DNA of 64,000 bases from Clostridium sp. cel8 (GCF_014050525.1 NZ_JACGAG010000002.1:1-64000), one strand, 5' to 3'. Numbered from the stretch's first letter, positions 1-10,912 are shown. Notes: generated by a model not told the origin, from the letters alone. Numbers and translations are program-made.

Positions 1-114
1 GTTGAAGAGAAAGATTACAAAAAGGTATCAGATCTTCAAATAGTTATAGAGAAAAAAATGGCTGAACTTAGAGCTTTATATTCAGACTATAAAAAGAACT
101 TACTTGATATATAA
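1..114 (+). CDS. C-terminal end of an unidentified protein (partial)
   Basis: An open frame enters from the left edge and stops with TAA at 112-114, giving 37 residues rich in Lys, Glu and Leu and ending in KKNLLDI. The composition suggests a helical or coiled-coil tail. It is followed directly by a hairpin terminator, as expected for a real gene end. The fragment is too short to assign a family. Confidence 0.6.
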   Translation, partial: VEEKDYKKVSDLQIVIEKKMAELRALYSDYKKNLLDI

Positions 115-130
115 GGGTTTATGTAAAAAA

Positions 131-160
131 TGCAGATTATCAATAATCTGCATTTTCTAT
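131..160. terminator. Bidirectional terminator between partial gene and gltD
   Basis: A 9-bp perfect stem (TGCAGATTA / TAATCTGCA, loop TCAA) is flanked by an A-run on the left and a T-rich run on the right. It can therefore end both the rightward partial gene and the leftward gltBD transcript. Confidence 0.8.
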
Positions 161-180
161 ATAAATATTTAATTTTAATT

Positions 181-1605
181 CTAAAGACAAGTTTCCCCCA
201 TTAGATATTCATCTACATATTTTGCTGTAATTTTTCCATCTTGAATAGCTTTTACAACTAGTGATTGACCAGTTCTCATATCGCCAGCTGAAAATACCCC
301 TTTAACATTTGTCATATGCTTATCGGAAGTCTTAACATTACCTCTTGGATCAAATTTCAACTGCAAATCATTCAAAATTCCTTTATGCTCAGGATGTAAA
401 AATCCCATAGCTATAATTACCATATCTGCGTCTATATCGAACTCACTTCCACTGATTTCATCAAATGACATTCTGCCCTTTTCATTATACCATTTAACTT
501 TAGTACAATGAAGTTTAGTTACATGACCATTTTTTCCATCAAAGTACTTTGTAGATACATTCCACATACGCTCACATCCCTCTTCATGAGAGGTAGTTGT
601 CTTTAAAGTTCTTGGATATAATGGCCATGGCATAGTTTTATCTCTTGATACAGGAGGTTTTGGCATTATTTCAAGCTGGTATACTTTCTTTGCTCCCTGT
701 CTTATTGCAGTACCTATACAGTCAGATCCAGTATCTCCACCACCAATTACAACTACTGATTTTCCCTTAGCCGTCATATCTGCAGTATTTTTCTTTTTAG
801 CTGTTATTTTATTTTGTTCTCTCAAATAATCAACTGCGAAATAAATTCCTTTTAAATCCTTTCCTGGAACATCAAGACTTCTTGGAACAGTAGAACCTCC
901 AGTAAGTACAACAGCATCAAACTCCTCTAAGATTTCACTTGTAGGTATATCAAATCCTACATTAACATTTGTCTTAAATGTTATACCTTCCTGTTTCATA
1001 ATTTCAATTCTTCTTGTAACTACATGTTTTTCAAGCTTAAAGTCAGGTATTCCATATCTTAAAAGTCCACCAATTTCATCCTGTCTTTCAAATACAACTA
1101 CTTCATGTCCAACAAAATTCAAACTAGCAGCCGTTGAAAGCCCAGCAGGACCAGATCCAATAACAGCCACCCTCTTTCCAGTTCTGTTTATAGGTATAAC
1201 TGGCTTAACCCAACCTTCTTTAAATGCCTTTTCTATAATCATATATTCTATTTCTCTAATAGATACAGGATCATAATTTACTCCCAAAGTACAAGATGCT
1301 TCACAAAGAGCTGGACATATTCTTCCTGTAAATTCAGGGAAGTTATTAGTCATAGAAAGTCTTTCATAGGCTTTTTTCCAATCTCCATTATACGCAAAGT
1401 CATTCCAATCTGGAATTAAATTTCCAAGAGGACATCCCCAATTGCAAAATGGTGTACCACAGTTCATACATCTTGCTGACTGGTCTTCCATATCTTTTAT
1501 AGGAAGTGGATCATGTACTTCTTTAAAATCATTAATCCTCTCTTTTACAGGTCTTGTACTAAAATTTTTACGGTCAAACTCTTTAAATCCAGCTAACTTT
1601 CCCAT
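181..1605 (-). CDS. gltD: Glutamate synthase (NADPH), small subunit
   Basis: This is the electron-input subunit of NADPH-dependent glutamate synthase. It passes electrons from NADPH through FAD and Fe-S clusters to GltB in the cytoplasm for reductive glutamate formation. The 474-residue length is usual. Near the N-terminus lie the cluster cysteines C46, C49, C54 and C58 (CMNCGTPFCNWGCP), followed by the FAD-binding GSGPAG motif near residue 150 and the NADPH-binding GGGDTG motif near residue 290. The start ATG follows AAAGGAGA. It lies 20 bp downstream of gltB in the same operon, and the terminator at 131-160 ends the transcript. Confidence 0.96.
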   Translation of the reverse strand: MGKLAGFKEFDRKNFSTRPVKERINDFKEVHDPLPIKDMEDQSARCMNCGTPFCNWGCPLGNLIPDWNDFAYNGDWKKAYERLSMTNNFPEFTGRICPALCEASCTLGVNYDPVSIREIEYMIIEKAFKEGWVKPVIPINRTGKRVAVIGSGPAGLSTAASLNFVGHEVVVFERQDEIGGLLRYGIPDFKLEKHVVTRRIEIMKQEGITFKTNVNVGFDIPTSEILEEFDAVVLTGGSTVPRSLDVPGKDLKGIYFAVDYLREQNKITAKKKNTADMTAKGKSVVVIGGGDTGSDCIGTAIRQGAKKVYQLEIMPKPPVSRDKTMPWPLYPRTLKTTTSHEEGCERMWNVSTKYFDGKNGHVTKLHCTKVKWYNEKGRMSFDEISGSEFDIDADMVIIAMGFLHPEHKGILNDLQLKFDPRGNVKTSDKHMTNVKGVFSAGDMRTGQSLVVKAIQDGKITAKYVDEYLMGETCL

Positions 1606-1625
1606 TATTTATATATCTCCTTTCC

Positions 1626-4600
1626 CTAAGATACTCTGACAGTCTGCTTGTTTTTTTCTAATATGAGCTTATATGCAGTAGGAATTACCCTCTTGAATTT
1701 ACATTTAAATTTATCCCAATTATCTAAAATGCTCTTTGCCTTTAAGCTATTTGTATTAGAATAATGTTCTTTTACAAGATTAAGAACTAAATCCTCATCA
1801 TCAGTATCTAGCTGATTTATCTCTACCATATCCATATTGCAATTTTTATCAAAAGAGTTATCCTCATCTAGTACATATGCTATTCCTCCGCTCATACCTG
1901 CAGCAAAATTTCTTCCAGTCTTTCCAATAACAACTATAACTCCACCTGTCATGTATTCACAACAGTGATCACCTACACCCTCTACTACAGCATAAGCTCC
2001 ACTGTTTCTAACTCCAAATCTTTCACCGGCCATTCCATTTACAAACAACTTTCCACTAGTAGCTCCATATAATATAGTATTTCCTGCAATAAAACTGTTC
2101 TCAGCTTTGTATCCTGCATCTTCAGGAGTTTTTATTATAAGTTTTGCTCCAGATAGCCCTTTTCCAACATAGTCATTTGCATCTCCTATAAGTTTAAGTG
2201 TTAGTCCTTTCATTCCAAAAGTGCCAAAGCTCTGTCCAGCTGAACCTTTAAAATTAAATACTATAGTATCTTCTGGAAGTCCTTCCTTTCCAAAAGTTTT
2301 AGCTATTTTACCACTAAGCATAGCTCCAACACTTCTATTTACATTCTTTATTTCAAAATTTCCAACTACATTCTTTTTATGATCAAATGCAGGTGATGCA
2401 ATTTGTATTAAAGTATGATCAAGTGCATTACCTATGCCATGATCTTGAGATATAGTACAATATGGTTTTATCTTCTCTGGCACATCTGGTCTGTACAATA
2501 TATTTGAAAAATCAATGCCCTTTGCCTTAAAATTATCCATTTTTTTCTGATCATCGACTTTTATCTTGTCAACTCTTCCAATCATTTCATTCATAGTTCT
2601 AAATCCTAGCTTTGCCATATATTCTCTAACTTCTCTAGCTACAAAAGTTAAGAAATTTATTATATATTCAGGTTTACCTTTAAAATTCTTCCTAAGTTCT
2701 GAATCTTGAGTTGCAATGCCCATTGAACACATATTACAGTGACAATTTCTAAGAATAGTGCATCCTAATGTTACAAGCAATGTAGTTGCAAATCCAAATT
2801 CTTCAGCTCCAAGTAAAGCTGCAATAACTACATCTTTACCTGTCTTCATTTGTCCATCTGTTTGAAGTCTTACTCTACTTCTCAAATTATTTAAAAGAAG
2901 TACTTGATGTGTTTCGGATAATCCTATTTCCCAAGGAGTTCCTGCATATCTCATTGAGGAAAGAGGTGCTGCACCAGTTCCACCATCATGTCCGCTTATT
3001 AATATCAAATCTGCATGAGCTTTTGCAACTCCTGCTGCAATAATTCCAACTCCAACTTCTGACACTAGTTTTACACTAATCCTGCTATTTGGATTTACAC
3101 TTTTAAGGTCATATATAAGTTGTGCCAAATCCTCTATTGAATATATATCATGATGAGGTGGTGGTGATATAAGAGCTATTCCAGGTGTTGAATGTCTAAC
3201 TTCTGCAATATAATGATCTACCTTAGGTCCTGGCAGATGTCCTCCTTCTCCTGGCTTTGCACCTTGAGCTACTTTTATCTGAATTTCATCTGCATTTACA
3301 AGATAATTTGTAGTAACACCAAATCTTGCAGAAGCTACTTGTTTTATAGCTCCTCTCTTATTTTTCCCATCACTGCCTATTTTAAATCTTCTATAATCTT
3401 CTCCGCCTTCTCCTGAATTACTCTTAGCTCCAATTTTATTCATAGCAATTGCTATTGTTTCATGGGCCTCTTTGCTAAGTGCTCCAAGAGACATAGCTCC
3501 TGAACAAAATCTCTTTATTATTTCACTTTCAGGTTCTACTTCTTCAAGTGGTATCTCAGAGCCCTTATCAAATTTAAGATCAAAAAGACTTCTAAGAGTT
3601 GTAAGATGTCCGCTCTGGTCATTTATTAAATTTGCATATTCTTTATATATTTTATAATCATTATTTCTAGATGCAAGTTGAAGCTTGTAAATAGTTTCTG
3701 GATTAAAAAGGTGATATTCTCCTTCTTTTCTCCATGAATACAATCCTCCAACATCTAAAGCAATTGATGGATTTTTAAATCTATCAAATGCCCTCCTATG
3801 CCTTATAAGCACCTCTTTTGCAACAACGTCAATATCTATACCACCTATTGTAGTTGTAGTACCTTTAAAATATTTATCTACAAATTCTTGACTTAAACCC
3901 AAAGCTTCAAATATTTGTGCACCATGATAACTTTGTATTGTACAGATTCCCATTTTAGATAATATCTTTAAAAGTCCACTACATATAGATTTTCTATAAT
4001 TTGAAATTGCCTTCTCCTTTGAAACCTTGTTTATTATATTGCTGTCAACTAAATTTTCAATTGATCTATAAGCTAAATATGGACAAACTGCACTTGCACC
4101 ATAACCTATTAATAGTGCAAAATGAGTTGTTTCTCTAGCTTCACCAGTTTCCACTATAATGGATACTTTTGTTCTCGTCTTTTTCTTTATCAAATAATGA
4201 TGAACAGCTGATACTGCAAGAAGACTTGGTATAGCAGCTTCATACTCATCTATTTTTTTATCACTTAATACTAATATATTATAGCCTTCATCAACTTTTT
4301 TAGAAGCTCTTTCACATATAAGTTTAAGTGCTTCTTTAAATCCAGATATACCCCTGTCATATTTAAATGTTATAGGTACAGTAGTTGTCTTAAAATCCAC
4401 ATCCCGCATTTTCTTTATTTTTGCCATTTCATCATCAGTTAAAATTGGATTACTAAGTTCTATAAAAGGACTATCAATAGATTCCTTATTGAGTATATTA
4501 TTTTGAGGTCCTAAGTAATTCATAAGTGACATTACTACTCCCTCTCTAATAGGATCTATTGGTGGATTTGTAACTTGAGCAAATAGTTGTCTGAAATATG

Positions 4601-6152
4601 AAAATAAAATCTGTGGTCTTTCAGATAAAACAGCAAGAGGTGTATCATTTCCCATAGAACCTATAGGTTCTTTACCATTTTCAGCCATAAACTTAAGTAT
4701 ACGCCTCAAATCTTCTATTGTATATCCAAATGCCTTCTGATCTTCTTTTAATCTCTCTGGAATTATATTTGTATAAGCTGAAACATCTTCAAAGTCTTCA
4801 AGAGTTCTTCTACTCTCTTTTATGTACTCCTTATAAGGCTTATCTGTGCAAATATTCTTCTTAAGTTCCACATCATCTATAATTCTTCCTTCTTTTGTAT
4901 CAACTAAAAACATCTTTCCAGGATTTAGACGACCTTTTTCAACTATTTCTTCAGGTCCAAATTCTAAAACTCCTAGTTCAGATGCCATAACAACCAGTCC
5001 ATCTTTTGTTATTACATATTTAGCCGGTCTTAATCCATTTCTATCTAAAGTTGCACCTACTTGAACTCCATCTGTAAAAAATACAGCAGCAGGTCCATCC
5101 CAAGGTTCTATAAGTGATCCATGATATTCATAAAAAGCCCTTTTATATTCAGGCATATCAGTATTCTTTTCCCAAGCTTCAGGTATGAGCATCATCATTG
5201 AATGAGCAATACTTCTTCCATCTTCTACAAGGAGTTCAAACATATTGTCAAGAGATGCCGAATCACTTACATTAGGTGTCATAATAGGAAATAGCTTATT
5301 TATATCATCTTTAAAAGTGCTTGACTTTAAAATTCCTTCTCTTGCATTCATCCAATTTCTATTTCCTCTTATAGTATTTATCTCACCATTATGTGCCAAA
5401 TACCTAAAAGGTTGTGCAAGATCCCATGTAGGAAATGTATTTGTACTAAACCTTTGATGAACAAGAGTTATAGCACTTTTAAAATTAACATCATTTAGAT
5501 CAAGATAGTATCCTGCTATCTGATCTGCTAAAAGCAATCCTTTATATACTATAGTTTTACTTGAAAGAGAACATATATAAAAGTATTCAGAATTTCTCTT
5601 TACTAGTTTTTTTACTTCATTTTCTGCTCTTTTTCTTATTATATATAGCTTTCTTTCAAACTCAACTTGACTTTTTAGACAATTTTCTATAAATACCTGT
5701 CTTATTATAGGTTCTGTACCGCGTGCTGTTTCTCCTATACCTCTATTATCTGTAGGAACATCTCTCCAGCCAAGTATCTTTTGACCTTCTTCTTTTATTA
5801 TTCTCTCTAAGATTCCTTCACATTGATATCTAATAGCAGGCTCTTTTGGCAAAAATACCATTCCTACTGCATATTCTCCTAATTTAGGTAATATTATTCC
5901 TTCATTATCACAACATATTCTAAAAAATTCATCCGGTATTTGAACAAGTATTCCGGCACCATCGCCAGTTTTAGGATCAGCACCAACAGCTCCTCTATGA
6001 GTTAAATTAACTAATACTCTAAGGCCTTTTTTAACTACATTATGAGATTTTTCTCCTTTAATATTGGCAACAAAACCAACTCCGCAATTATCTTTTTCAA
6101 AATTTGGATTATATAGTCCTTGCTTTGGTGGTAATCCCCCAATTGATTTCAT
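1626..6152 (-). CDS. gltB: Glutamate synthase, large subunit
   Basis: GltB hydrolyses glutamine and transfers the ammonia to 2-oxoglutarate, making two glutamates; with GltD it is the cell's main ammonia-assimilation step alongside glutamine synthetase. The 1508 residues show the usual order. A short propeptide ends at N22, so C23 (DNCGVGF) becomes the N-terminal nucleophile of a class II glutaminase domain. A central domain and an FMN-binding synthase domain follow, with the 3Fe-4S cysteines in CTILRNCHCNMCSMG near residue 1140. The C-terminal part is a Gly-rich beta-helix. The start follows AAAGGGGG. No gltC-type regulator is adjacent. Confidence 0.96.
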   Translation of the reverse strand: MKSIGGLPPKQGLYNPNFEKDNCGVGFVANIKGEKSHNVVKKGLRVLVNLTHRGAVGADPKTGDGAGILVQIPDEFFRICCDNEGIILPKLGEYAVGMVFLPKEPAIRYQCEGILERIIKEEGQKILGWRDVPTDNRGIGETARGTEPIIRQVFIENCLKSQVEFERKLYIIRKRAENEVKKLVKRNSEYFYICSLSSKTIVYKGLLLADQIAGYYLDLNDVNFKSAITLVHQRFSTNTFPTWDLAQPFRYLAHNGEINTIRGNRNWMNAREGILKSSTFKDDINKLFPIMTPNVSDSASLDNMFELLVEDGRSIAHSMMMLIPEAWEKNTDMPEYKRAFYEYHGSLIEPWDGPAAVFFTDGVQVGATLDRNGLRPAKYVITKDGLVVMASELGVLEFGPEEIVEKGRLNPGKMFLVDTKEGRIIDDVELKKNICTDKPYKEYIKESRRTLEDFEDVSAYTNIIPERLKEDQKAFGYTIEDLRRILKFMAENGKEPIGSMGNDTPLAVLSERPQILFSYFRQLFAQVTNPPIDPIREGVVMSLMNYLGPQNNILNKESIDSPFIELSNPILTDDEMAKIKKMRDVDFKTTTVPITFKYDRGISGFKEALKLICERASKKVDEGYNILVLSDKKIDEYEAAIPSLLAVSAVHHYLIKKKTRTKVSIIVETGEARETTHFALLIGYGASAVCPYLAYRSIENLVDSNIINKVSKEKAISNYRKSICSGLLKILSKMGICTIQSYHGAQIFEALGLSQEFVDKYFKGTTTTIGGIDIDVVAKEVLIRHRRAFDRFKNPSIALDVGGLYSWRKEGEYHLFNPETIYKLQLASRNNDYKIYKEYANLINDQSGHLTTLRSLFDLKFDKGSEIPLEEVEPESEIIKRFCSGAMSLGALSKEAHETIAIAMNKIGAKSNSGEGGEDYRRFKIGSDGKNKRGAIKQVASARFGVTTNYLVNADEIQIKVAQGAKPGEGGHLPGPKVDHYIAEVRHSTPGIALISPPPHHDIYSIEDLAQLIYDLKSVNPNSRISVKLVSEVGVGIIAAGVAKAHADLILISGHDGGTGAAPLSSMRYAGTPWEIGLSETHQVLLLNNLRSRVRLQTDGQMKTGKDVVIAALLGAEEFGFATTLLVTLGCTILRNCHCNMCSMGIATQDSELRKNFKGKPEYIINFLTFVAREVREYMAKLGFRTMNEMIGRVDKIKVDDQKKMDNFKAKGIDFSNILYRPDVPEKIKPYCTISQDHGIGNALDHTLIQIASPAFDHKKNVVGNFEIKNVNRSVGAMLSGKIAKTFGKEGLPEDTIVFNFKGSAGQSFGTFGMKGLTLKLIGDANDYVGKGLSGAKLIIKTPEDAGYKAENSFIAGNTILYGATSGKLFVNGMAGERFGVRNSGAYAVVEGVGDHCCEYMTGGVIVVIGKTGRNFAAGMSGGIAYVLDEDNSFDKNCNMDMVEINQLDTDDEDLVLNLVKEHYSNTNSLKAKSILDNWDKFKCKFKRVIPTAYKLILEKNKQTVRVS

Positions 6153-6202
6153 GTAATTGCCCCCTTTAATTTTCAGTTTAGTTTAAATTATATATTTGTT
6201 TG

Positions 6203-6228
6203 TGAAATTTTTCAATATAAAAATTTCA
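6203..6228. promoter_or_regulatory. Inverted repeat upstream of gltB
   Basis: A perfect 10-bp inverted repeat (TGAAATTTTT / AAAAATTTCA) with a 6-base spacer lies about 50 bp before the gltB start, in the AT-rich 195-bp gap to sbcC. It could be a regulator site or an RNA hairpin in the gltB leader. Only the symmetry is seen; the function is inferred. Confidence 0.35.
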
Positions 6229-6347
6229 TTCTTTTATTTATTTTGCAAAAAATATATTACATTTAATATAAAATGGTATAAAATAATACTTTTTTATATT
6301 ATATTGTGTAATTTTTCTAAAATTATGAATATGGCTTTATACAATCT

Positions 6348-9300
6348 TTATACAATGTTGAATTGAGTTCTACTTCCTTCTGTACTTGGAATTATTTCTA
6401 ATTTAGCATCAATTCTATCTTTTAACTCTGGAACATGAGATATTATTCCAACAAGTCTTCCTTCACTTTGAAGTTCAATTAAACATTGAATTGCATTATC
6501 TAATGACTCTGAATCTAAAGTTCCGAATCCTTCATCTATAAACATTGTATCTAAATTTATACCACCTGAGTAGCATTGAACAATATCTGCAAGACCTAGT
6601 GAAAGTGAGAGTGCAGCCTTAAAACTTTCACCACCAGATAAAGTCTTTACATGACGATATTTCCCAGTGTAATTATCATATACTTGAAGATCAAGACCTG
6701 TTTGTGCTCTTCCTTTTCCAAGTTCAGTTATTCTACTTAATTCATATCTTCCTTCACTCATCTTTTGGAATCTAATATTAGCCGCTTCAATAATATCTTC
6801 AAAAAAAGATGCCAGTACATACGTTTCAAAATTTATTCTTTCATAATTTTTTCCTCTAGACACCACTGCTAGTTCTCCTACTACACTATACTTTTTTTCT
6901 TTTTCCTTTACATCATTTAAAAGACTAGTAAGTCTTCTAAATGCAGCTTCATTTATATTGATTCTAGTATCCAGTTCAGATTTTTCCTTATCCAACTTAT
7001 TTTTATCTTCTTTCATTCTATTAATTTCTGATTTTAATTTACCTATATCAACTGGAGTTAAATCCTTAACTTCAAAACTAAGCTCTCTATATCTATCTTC
7101 CGTGGATTTAAGTTCTGTATAGTACCTATTTATATCTTTTTCAAGTTTAATTTCTTCTTTTTCTGAAATTTTACAGTTTCTGTAGTCTTCTATATTAATA
7201 AACCCAAAACTCAAAACACTTTCTTCAAATATTCTCTTTATCTTTTCTAAACGCAACTCCATATTCTTTATATCTTTTTCAATTGACTCTTTATTTGAAC
7301 ATATTCTTTCGTACATTGATCTTGAATTTATATAGTTATTCTGAGCTACTTTAATTGAATTCTCCATTTTATTACGAGTTAATTCCATTTCATCTATTTT
7401 ACTTTGAAGATTCTCAATGGATCTAAACTCAGACGGAATTCCCTCTGTAATTCCATTTACTATACCTCTTATTCTTTCAACTTCTACAACTTGATTGGAA
7501 TATTCTTCATTAATCTTTTCAAATGCAGCATTTTCCCTTTCATAAACTAAAGTCTTTTCTTTAAGTTTATTCTTCTTTTTTTCAATGCTCTCCTGTTTTG
7601 CTTTTATTTTTAAAATTTCACTTTTAACTTTTTCTATATCTAATTTTAAACTATCAATATTATTTTTTATAAACATTGTAAGCTCTAACTTCTCAAGTTT
7701 ATCTATATTCTCACCTGTTAAATTTTCATAGTCTTTTTTAATTTTTGATATTATCTGTTTCCCAGTATTTCCCTTTACCTCTACACGTTGAAAGTTTTCT
7801 CTAGATTTTTCATAGTTATCTTCAATTTTCTTTACACGTTTTTTGTGATTTTCAATTTTATTCTTATCTGGATATACATCTTTCATTTCAGCAATATGAG
7901 GATGATGCACTGATCCACATACTGGACATGGCTTGCCCTCTATTAATGAAGCTGCTAAAAATGCTGCCTGACCTTCCATGGACATTTTCTCCATATGTTC
8001 AAGTTCTTCTTTTGCTTTTTCAAGTAATTCCCTGTCTTTATTCATTTTATTTCGCAGTTTTATATAATCTTTTCGTATATCTACAATTTTATTATTCTCT
8101 TCATTTAAATTAAGCAATACCTCATATACCCTATCCAATTTTTCACATTTAGATTGAAGATTCATCTCCTTATCTTTAAAATCATCAGAATTTTCAACAC
8201 TGTTTTTCAATTTATCTATTTCTTCTTTTAATAATTTAATATAATTTTTTTTATTCTCCAAGTTATTTTTAAGCTTATTAAATTTATCTTCTGATAACTG
8301 TAGTTCTTTATTTTTCTTTTTCAACTTAATAGCATTATCTCTATAACTTTTAAGTTCTGCTATTTTTTCAACTATTTTATTTATATAATCTTTCTTAGAC
8401 TCCTCACATTTTAAAGCCTCTTCAGCTTCTTTTAATTTGTTTTTTATATTTTTCATATCCAATATAGATTTGGCAAGTTGTTTCCTCTTAGTTTCTATAT
8501 CTTCTTTTCTATCTATATAATCTTTTTCAAAAGACTCTACTTTCAATGCCTTTCTTCCTTTTAAAAGTCTATTTTCTTTTGAACTTATAACTTTTTCTTT
8601 ATTCTTTAATGAATCTAACACAGCTTCCAATTTAATTTTTTCACTTATTTTTTTATTATTCTCTTCTGCTTCATATGTCTTTTTACTTAAATTCTCTATT
8701 TTTAAAGACACCTTAAGAATTTCATCTTTAATCTTTTTCATATTAACAGAATCTAATTTATTCTGCTCTTCTAAAAGCCTCAAAATCTTATCAAAATTTT
8801 TATCATCTTTTTCCATTTCTTCATATAATAAGCTGTCTTCACTACATTGTATCTTATTTATATTTTCCAGTTCTTTACTCTTAACAGTCTTTATATCATC
8901 TAAAATACTCTCTTTCATCTTATATAATTTATCCTGGAACTTACTATATATTTCAGTGTTAAATATCTTTCTCAATATTTTTTCTTTTTCCTTACTATCT
9001 GACACAAGAAGTTTTCTAAACTCACCTTGTGGAATCATCATTATCTGTTTAAACTGCTGATAGTTTATACCCATTATGTCATCTACTTTTTTATTTACAG
9101 CACTAACTCCACATACAATTTTATAATTTCCATTTTCATCAAATATTTTCATTTCTGCATCTGTCTTTTGTTCTGTAAAACCACTTCCCCTTGACTTGGG
9201 CTTCATCTGCTTTGGTATTCTCTTTATATAATACTTTCTACCTCTAAGTTCAAAGTAAATTTCTACTGAAGTCATAACATCATCTTTTGCAAATTGACTT

Positions 9301-9500
9301 CTCAGACTTTCTCCATCTCTTCCCTCACCGCTTGCTTCTCCATAAATTCCATAACTTATTGCATCAAAAATAGTAGTCTTTCCCGCTCCTGTAGGCCCTG
9401 TTATTAAAAATATATTTCTATCTTTAAGTTTAGTAAAATCTATTTCTTCTACATCCCCATAAGGTCCAAAAGCCGTCATTATAAGTCTAATTGGTTTCAA
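6348..9500 (-). CDS. sbcC: Exonuclease SbcCD, ATPase subunit SbcC
   Basis: SbcC is the Rad50-like ATPase of the SbcCD complex, which opens hairpins and processes double-strand break ends. It has a Walker A motif near residue 35 (GPTGAGKTT), very long coiled coils, a central zinc-hook CPVC near residue 500 for dimerisation, and C-terminal ABC signature LSGGE and Walker B FIDEGFGTLD. The start chosen is TTG at 9500, giving MKPIRLIMTAFGPYG as in the family, with AAGGTGA five bases upstream; a GTG three codons earlier is less likely. It overlaps the end of sbcD by 14 bp, so the two are translationally coupled. Length about 1050 residues. Confidence 0.95.
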   Translation of the reverse strand: MKPIRLIMTAFGPYGDVEEIDFTKLKDRNIFLITGPTGAGKTTIFDAISYGIYGEASGEGRDGESLRSQFAKDDVMTSVEIYFELRGRKYYIKRIPKQMKPKSRGSGFTEQKTDAEMKIFDENGNYKIVCGVSAVNKKVDDIMGINYQQFKQIMMIPQGEFRKLLVSDSKEKEKILRKIFNTEIYSKFQDKLYKMKESILDDIKTVKSKELENINKIQCSEDSLLYEEMEKDDKNFDKILRLLEEQNKLDSVNMKKIKDEILKVSLKIENLSKKTYEAEENNKKISEKIKLEAVLDSLKNKEKVISSKENRLLKGRKALKVESFEKDYIDRKEDIETKRKQLAKSILDMKNIKNKLKEAEEALKCEESKKDYINKIVEKIAELKSYRDNAIKLKKKNKELQLSEDKFNKLKNNLENKKNYIKLLKEEIDKLKNSVENSDDFKDKEMNLQSKCEKLDRVYEVLLNLNEENNKIVDIRKDYIKLRNKMNKDRELLEKAKEELEHMEKMSMEGQAAFLAASLIEGKPCPVCGSVHHPHIAEMKDVYPDKNKIENHKKRVKKIEDNYEKSRENFQRVEVKGNTGKQIISKIKKDYENLTGENIDKLEKLELTMFIKNNIDSLKLDIEKVKSEILKIKAKQESIEKKKNKLKEKTLVYERENAAFEKINEEYSNQVVEVERIRGIVNGITEGIPSEFRSIENLQSKIDEMELTRNKMENSIKVAQNNYINSRSMYERICSNKESIEKDIKNMELRLEKIKRIFEESVLSFGFINIEDYRNCKISEKEEIKLEKDINRYYTELKSTEDRYRELSFEVKDLTPVDIGKLKSEINRMKEDKNKLDKEKSELDTRININEAAFRRLTSLLNDVKEKEKKYSVVGELAVVSRGKNYERINFETYVLASFFEDIIEAANIRFQKMSEGRYELSRITELGKGRAQTGLDLQVYDNYTGKYRHVKTLSGGESFKAALSLSLGLADIVQCYSGGINLDTMFIDEGFGTLDSESLDNAIQCLIELQSEGRLVGIISHVPELKDRIDAKLEIIPSTEGSRTQFNIV

Positions 9501-10656
9501 AAAGATCACCTTCCTCTCTTTTAAGACTTTTTATCACTTTTAGAACTGTATCTTCTTTTTCTTTAGTAAATTCATTATCTGTAACATATTTGTAAAACTC
9601 TTTAAACAGTTCCAGCATGTCTTTTTTTTCATAAGTTTCCCTTATATTATTATTGATACTACTGTTTTTACTTTTTGTAGTTTCTCTCGTAAGTTTTAAT
9701 ACATTTGGATAAACTGCTCTCAATTTGCTCATTGGATCAACAAGTTGTCCTTCATCTGTTAAATTCACACATATATAATCTTCAGTATTTGTATTACTAT
9801 ACACTTTTGGATTCAATATATCAACAAGTTTTCCATTTAAAACTCGCATATCTCTCTTTACTTTGAGGGATTTTATTTCAATCTGTACATTGCCATATTT
9901 ATCTAAATTAACAATAGTTACAGACTTTTTTTGTCTAGCCTCTGAAAAAGAATATTTTAAAAGTGAACCAGAATACCTTATTCTATTACTTCCTATATTT
10001 TGAGGTGAATGTAGGTGACCTAATGCTGTATAATTAAAGGGTTTGAATATATTTGAGTCAACATATTCCACACCACCTATTGAAAGTGGCCTTTCAGAGT
10101 CAGATGACTCTCCTCCTATAACAAATCCATGAGCTATCAAAACATTTCTTGAATTCTTATCCATATTTTTTTCAATAGAATTTACTATTGAAAAAATAGC
10201 ATCGTTATGAGTATGTATTGTTTCATCCCCCATTATTTGCCTAACTTCTGCAGGTTCTGAATATGGAACTGGATAAAAATTTACACTTCCATATTCATCA
10301 TTTATTATAATAGGCTCAATTGGATTTTTGAGCTTACCGTATATATATAATCCATTATTTTTAAGTATTTCACTTGCAAATCCAACCCTATCGCCACTAT
10401 CGTGATTTCCAGATATAGCTATAATTGGCGTATTTAATTGGATAAGTATTTTAGTAAATACATTATTTAATAATTCAACTGCTTCTACTGGTGGAACAGA
10501 TCTATCGTAAAGATCTCCTGAAATTATTACTACATCAGGCTTTTCTATAGAAACAAGTTTAACAAATTCCTTTAAAATATACTCTTGATCCTCTGTCATA
10601 TGCACCTGATTTACAATTTTACCTATATGCCAATCTGCTGTATGTATTATCTTCAA
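9487..10656 (-). CDS. sbcD: Exonuclease SbcCD, nuclease subunit SbcD
   Basis: SbcD is the Mre11-like Mn-dependent nuclease partner of SbcC. The metallophosphoesterase motifs are visible in order: HTADWHIGK at the N-terminus, ISGDLYDRS near residue 50, GNHDSGDR near residue 85 and ALGHLHSPQ near residue 215. The start chosen is TTG at 10656, giving LKIIHTADWHIG with GGGAGGA seven bases upstream; an upstream TTG at 10671 would place the ribosome site inside the coding region. Length 389 residues, usual for the family. First gene of the sbcDC operon. Confidence 0.95.
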   Translation of the reverse strand: MKIIHTADWHIGKIVNQVHMTEDQEYILKEFVKLVSIEKPDVVIISGDLYDRSVPPVEAVELLNNVFTKILIQLNTPIIAISGNHDSGDRVGFASEILKNNGLYIYGKLKNPIEPIIINDEYGSVNFYPVPYSEPAEVRQIMGDETIHTHNDAIFSIVNSIEKNMDKNSRNVLIAHGFVIGGESSDSERPLSIGGVEYVDSNIFKPFNYTALGHLHSPQNIGSNRIRYSGSLLKYSFSEARQKKSVTIVNLDKYGNVQIEIKSLKVKRDMRVLNGKLVDILNPKVYSNTNTEDYICVNLTDEGQLVDPMSKLRAVYPNVLKLTRETTKSKNSSINNNIRETYEKKDMLELFKEFYKYVTDNEFTKEKEDTVLKVIKSLKREEGDLFETN

Positions 10657-10822
10657 TATAATTCCTCCCAAAATATAAATATAAAGTTAACTATTTCTAA
10701 AATACATTATAAATAATTAAAAATAAACATTTCCTAATTATAGATTATATAATATTATATCAAAAATAAGAGAATAAATAATATCTAAAGGTATACATAA
10801 AAATTTTAAATTAATATTATAA

Positions 10823-10851
10823 TTGAAAATGAATATCTTTAACTGTATAAT
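10823..10851 (+). promoter_or_regulatory. Sigma-A-type promoter for crcB pair
   Basis: TTGAAA and TATAAT are separated by exactly 17 bp, about 60 bp before the first crcB start. The surrounding 256-bp gap to sbcD holds no other clear element and no fluoride-riboswitch consensus. Confidence 0.7.
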
Positions 10852-10912
10852 AATAGAAGTTTTTAATTTATAATAGGTAAAGTATTCCTATAAGATAGGA
10901 GGAAATATATAA

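Noticed and set aside
10672-10912. Fluoride riboswitch before crcB
   Set aside because: The conserved aptamer segments were not found; only an AT-rich region and a promoter are visible.
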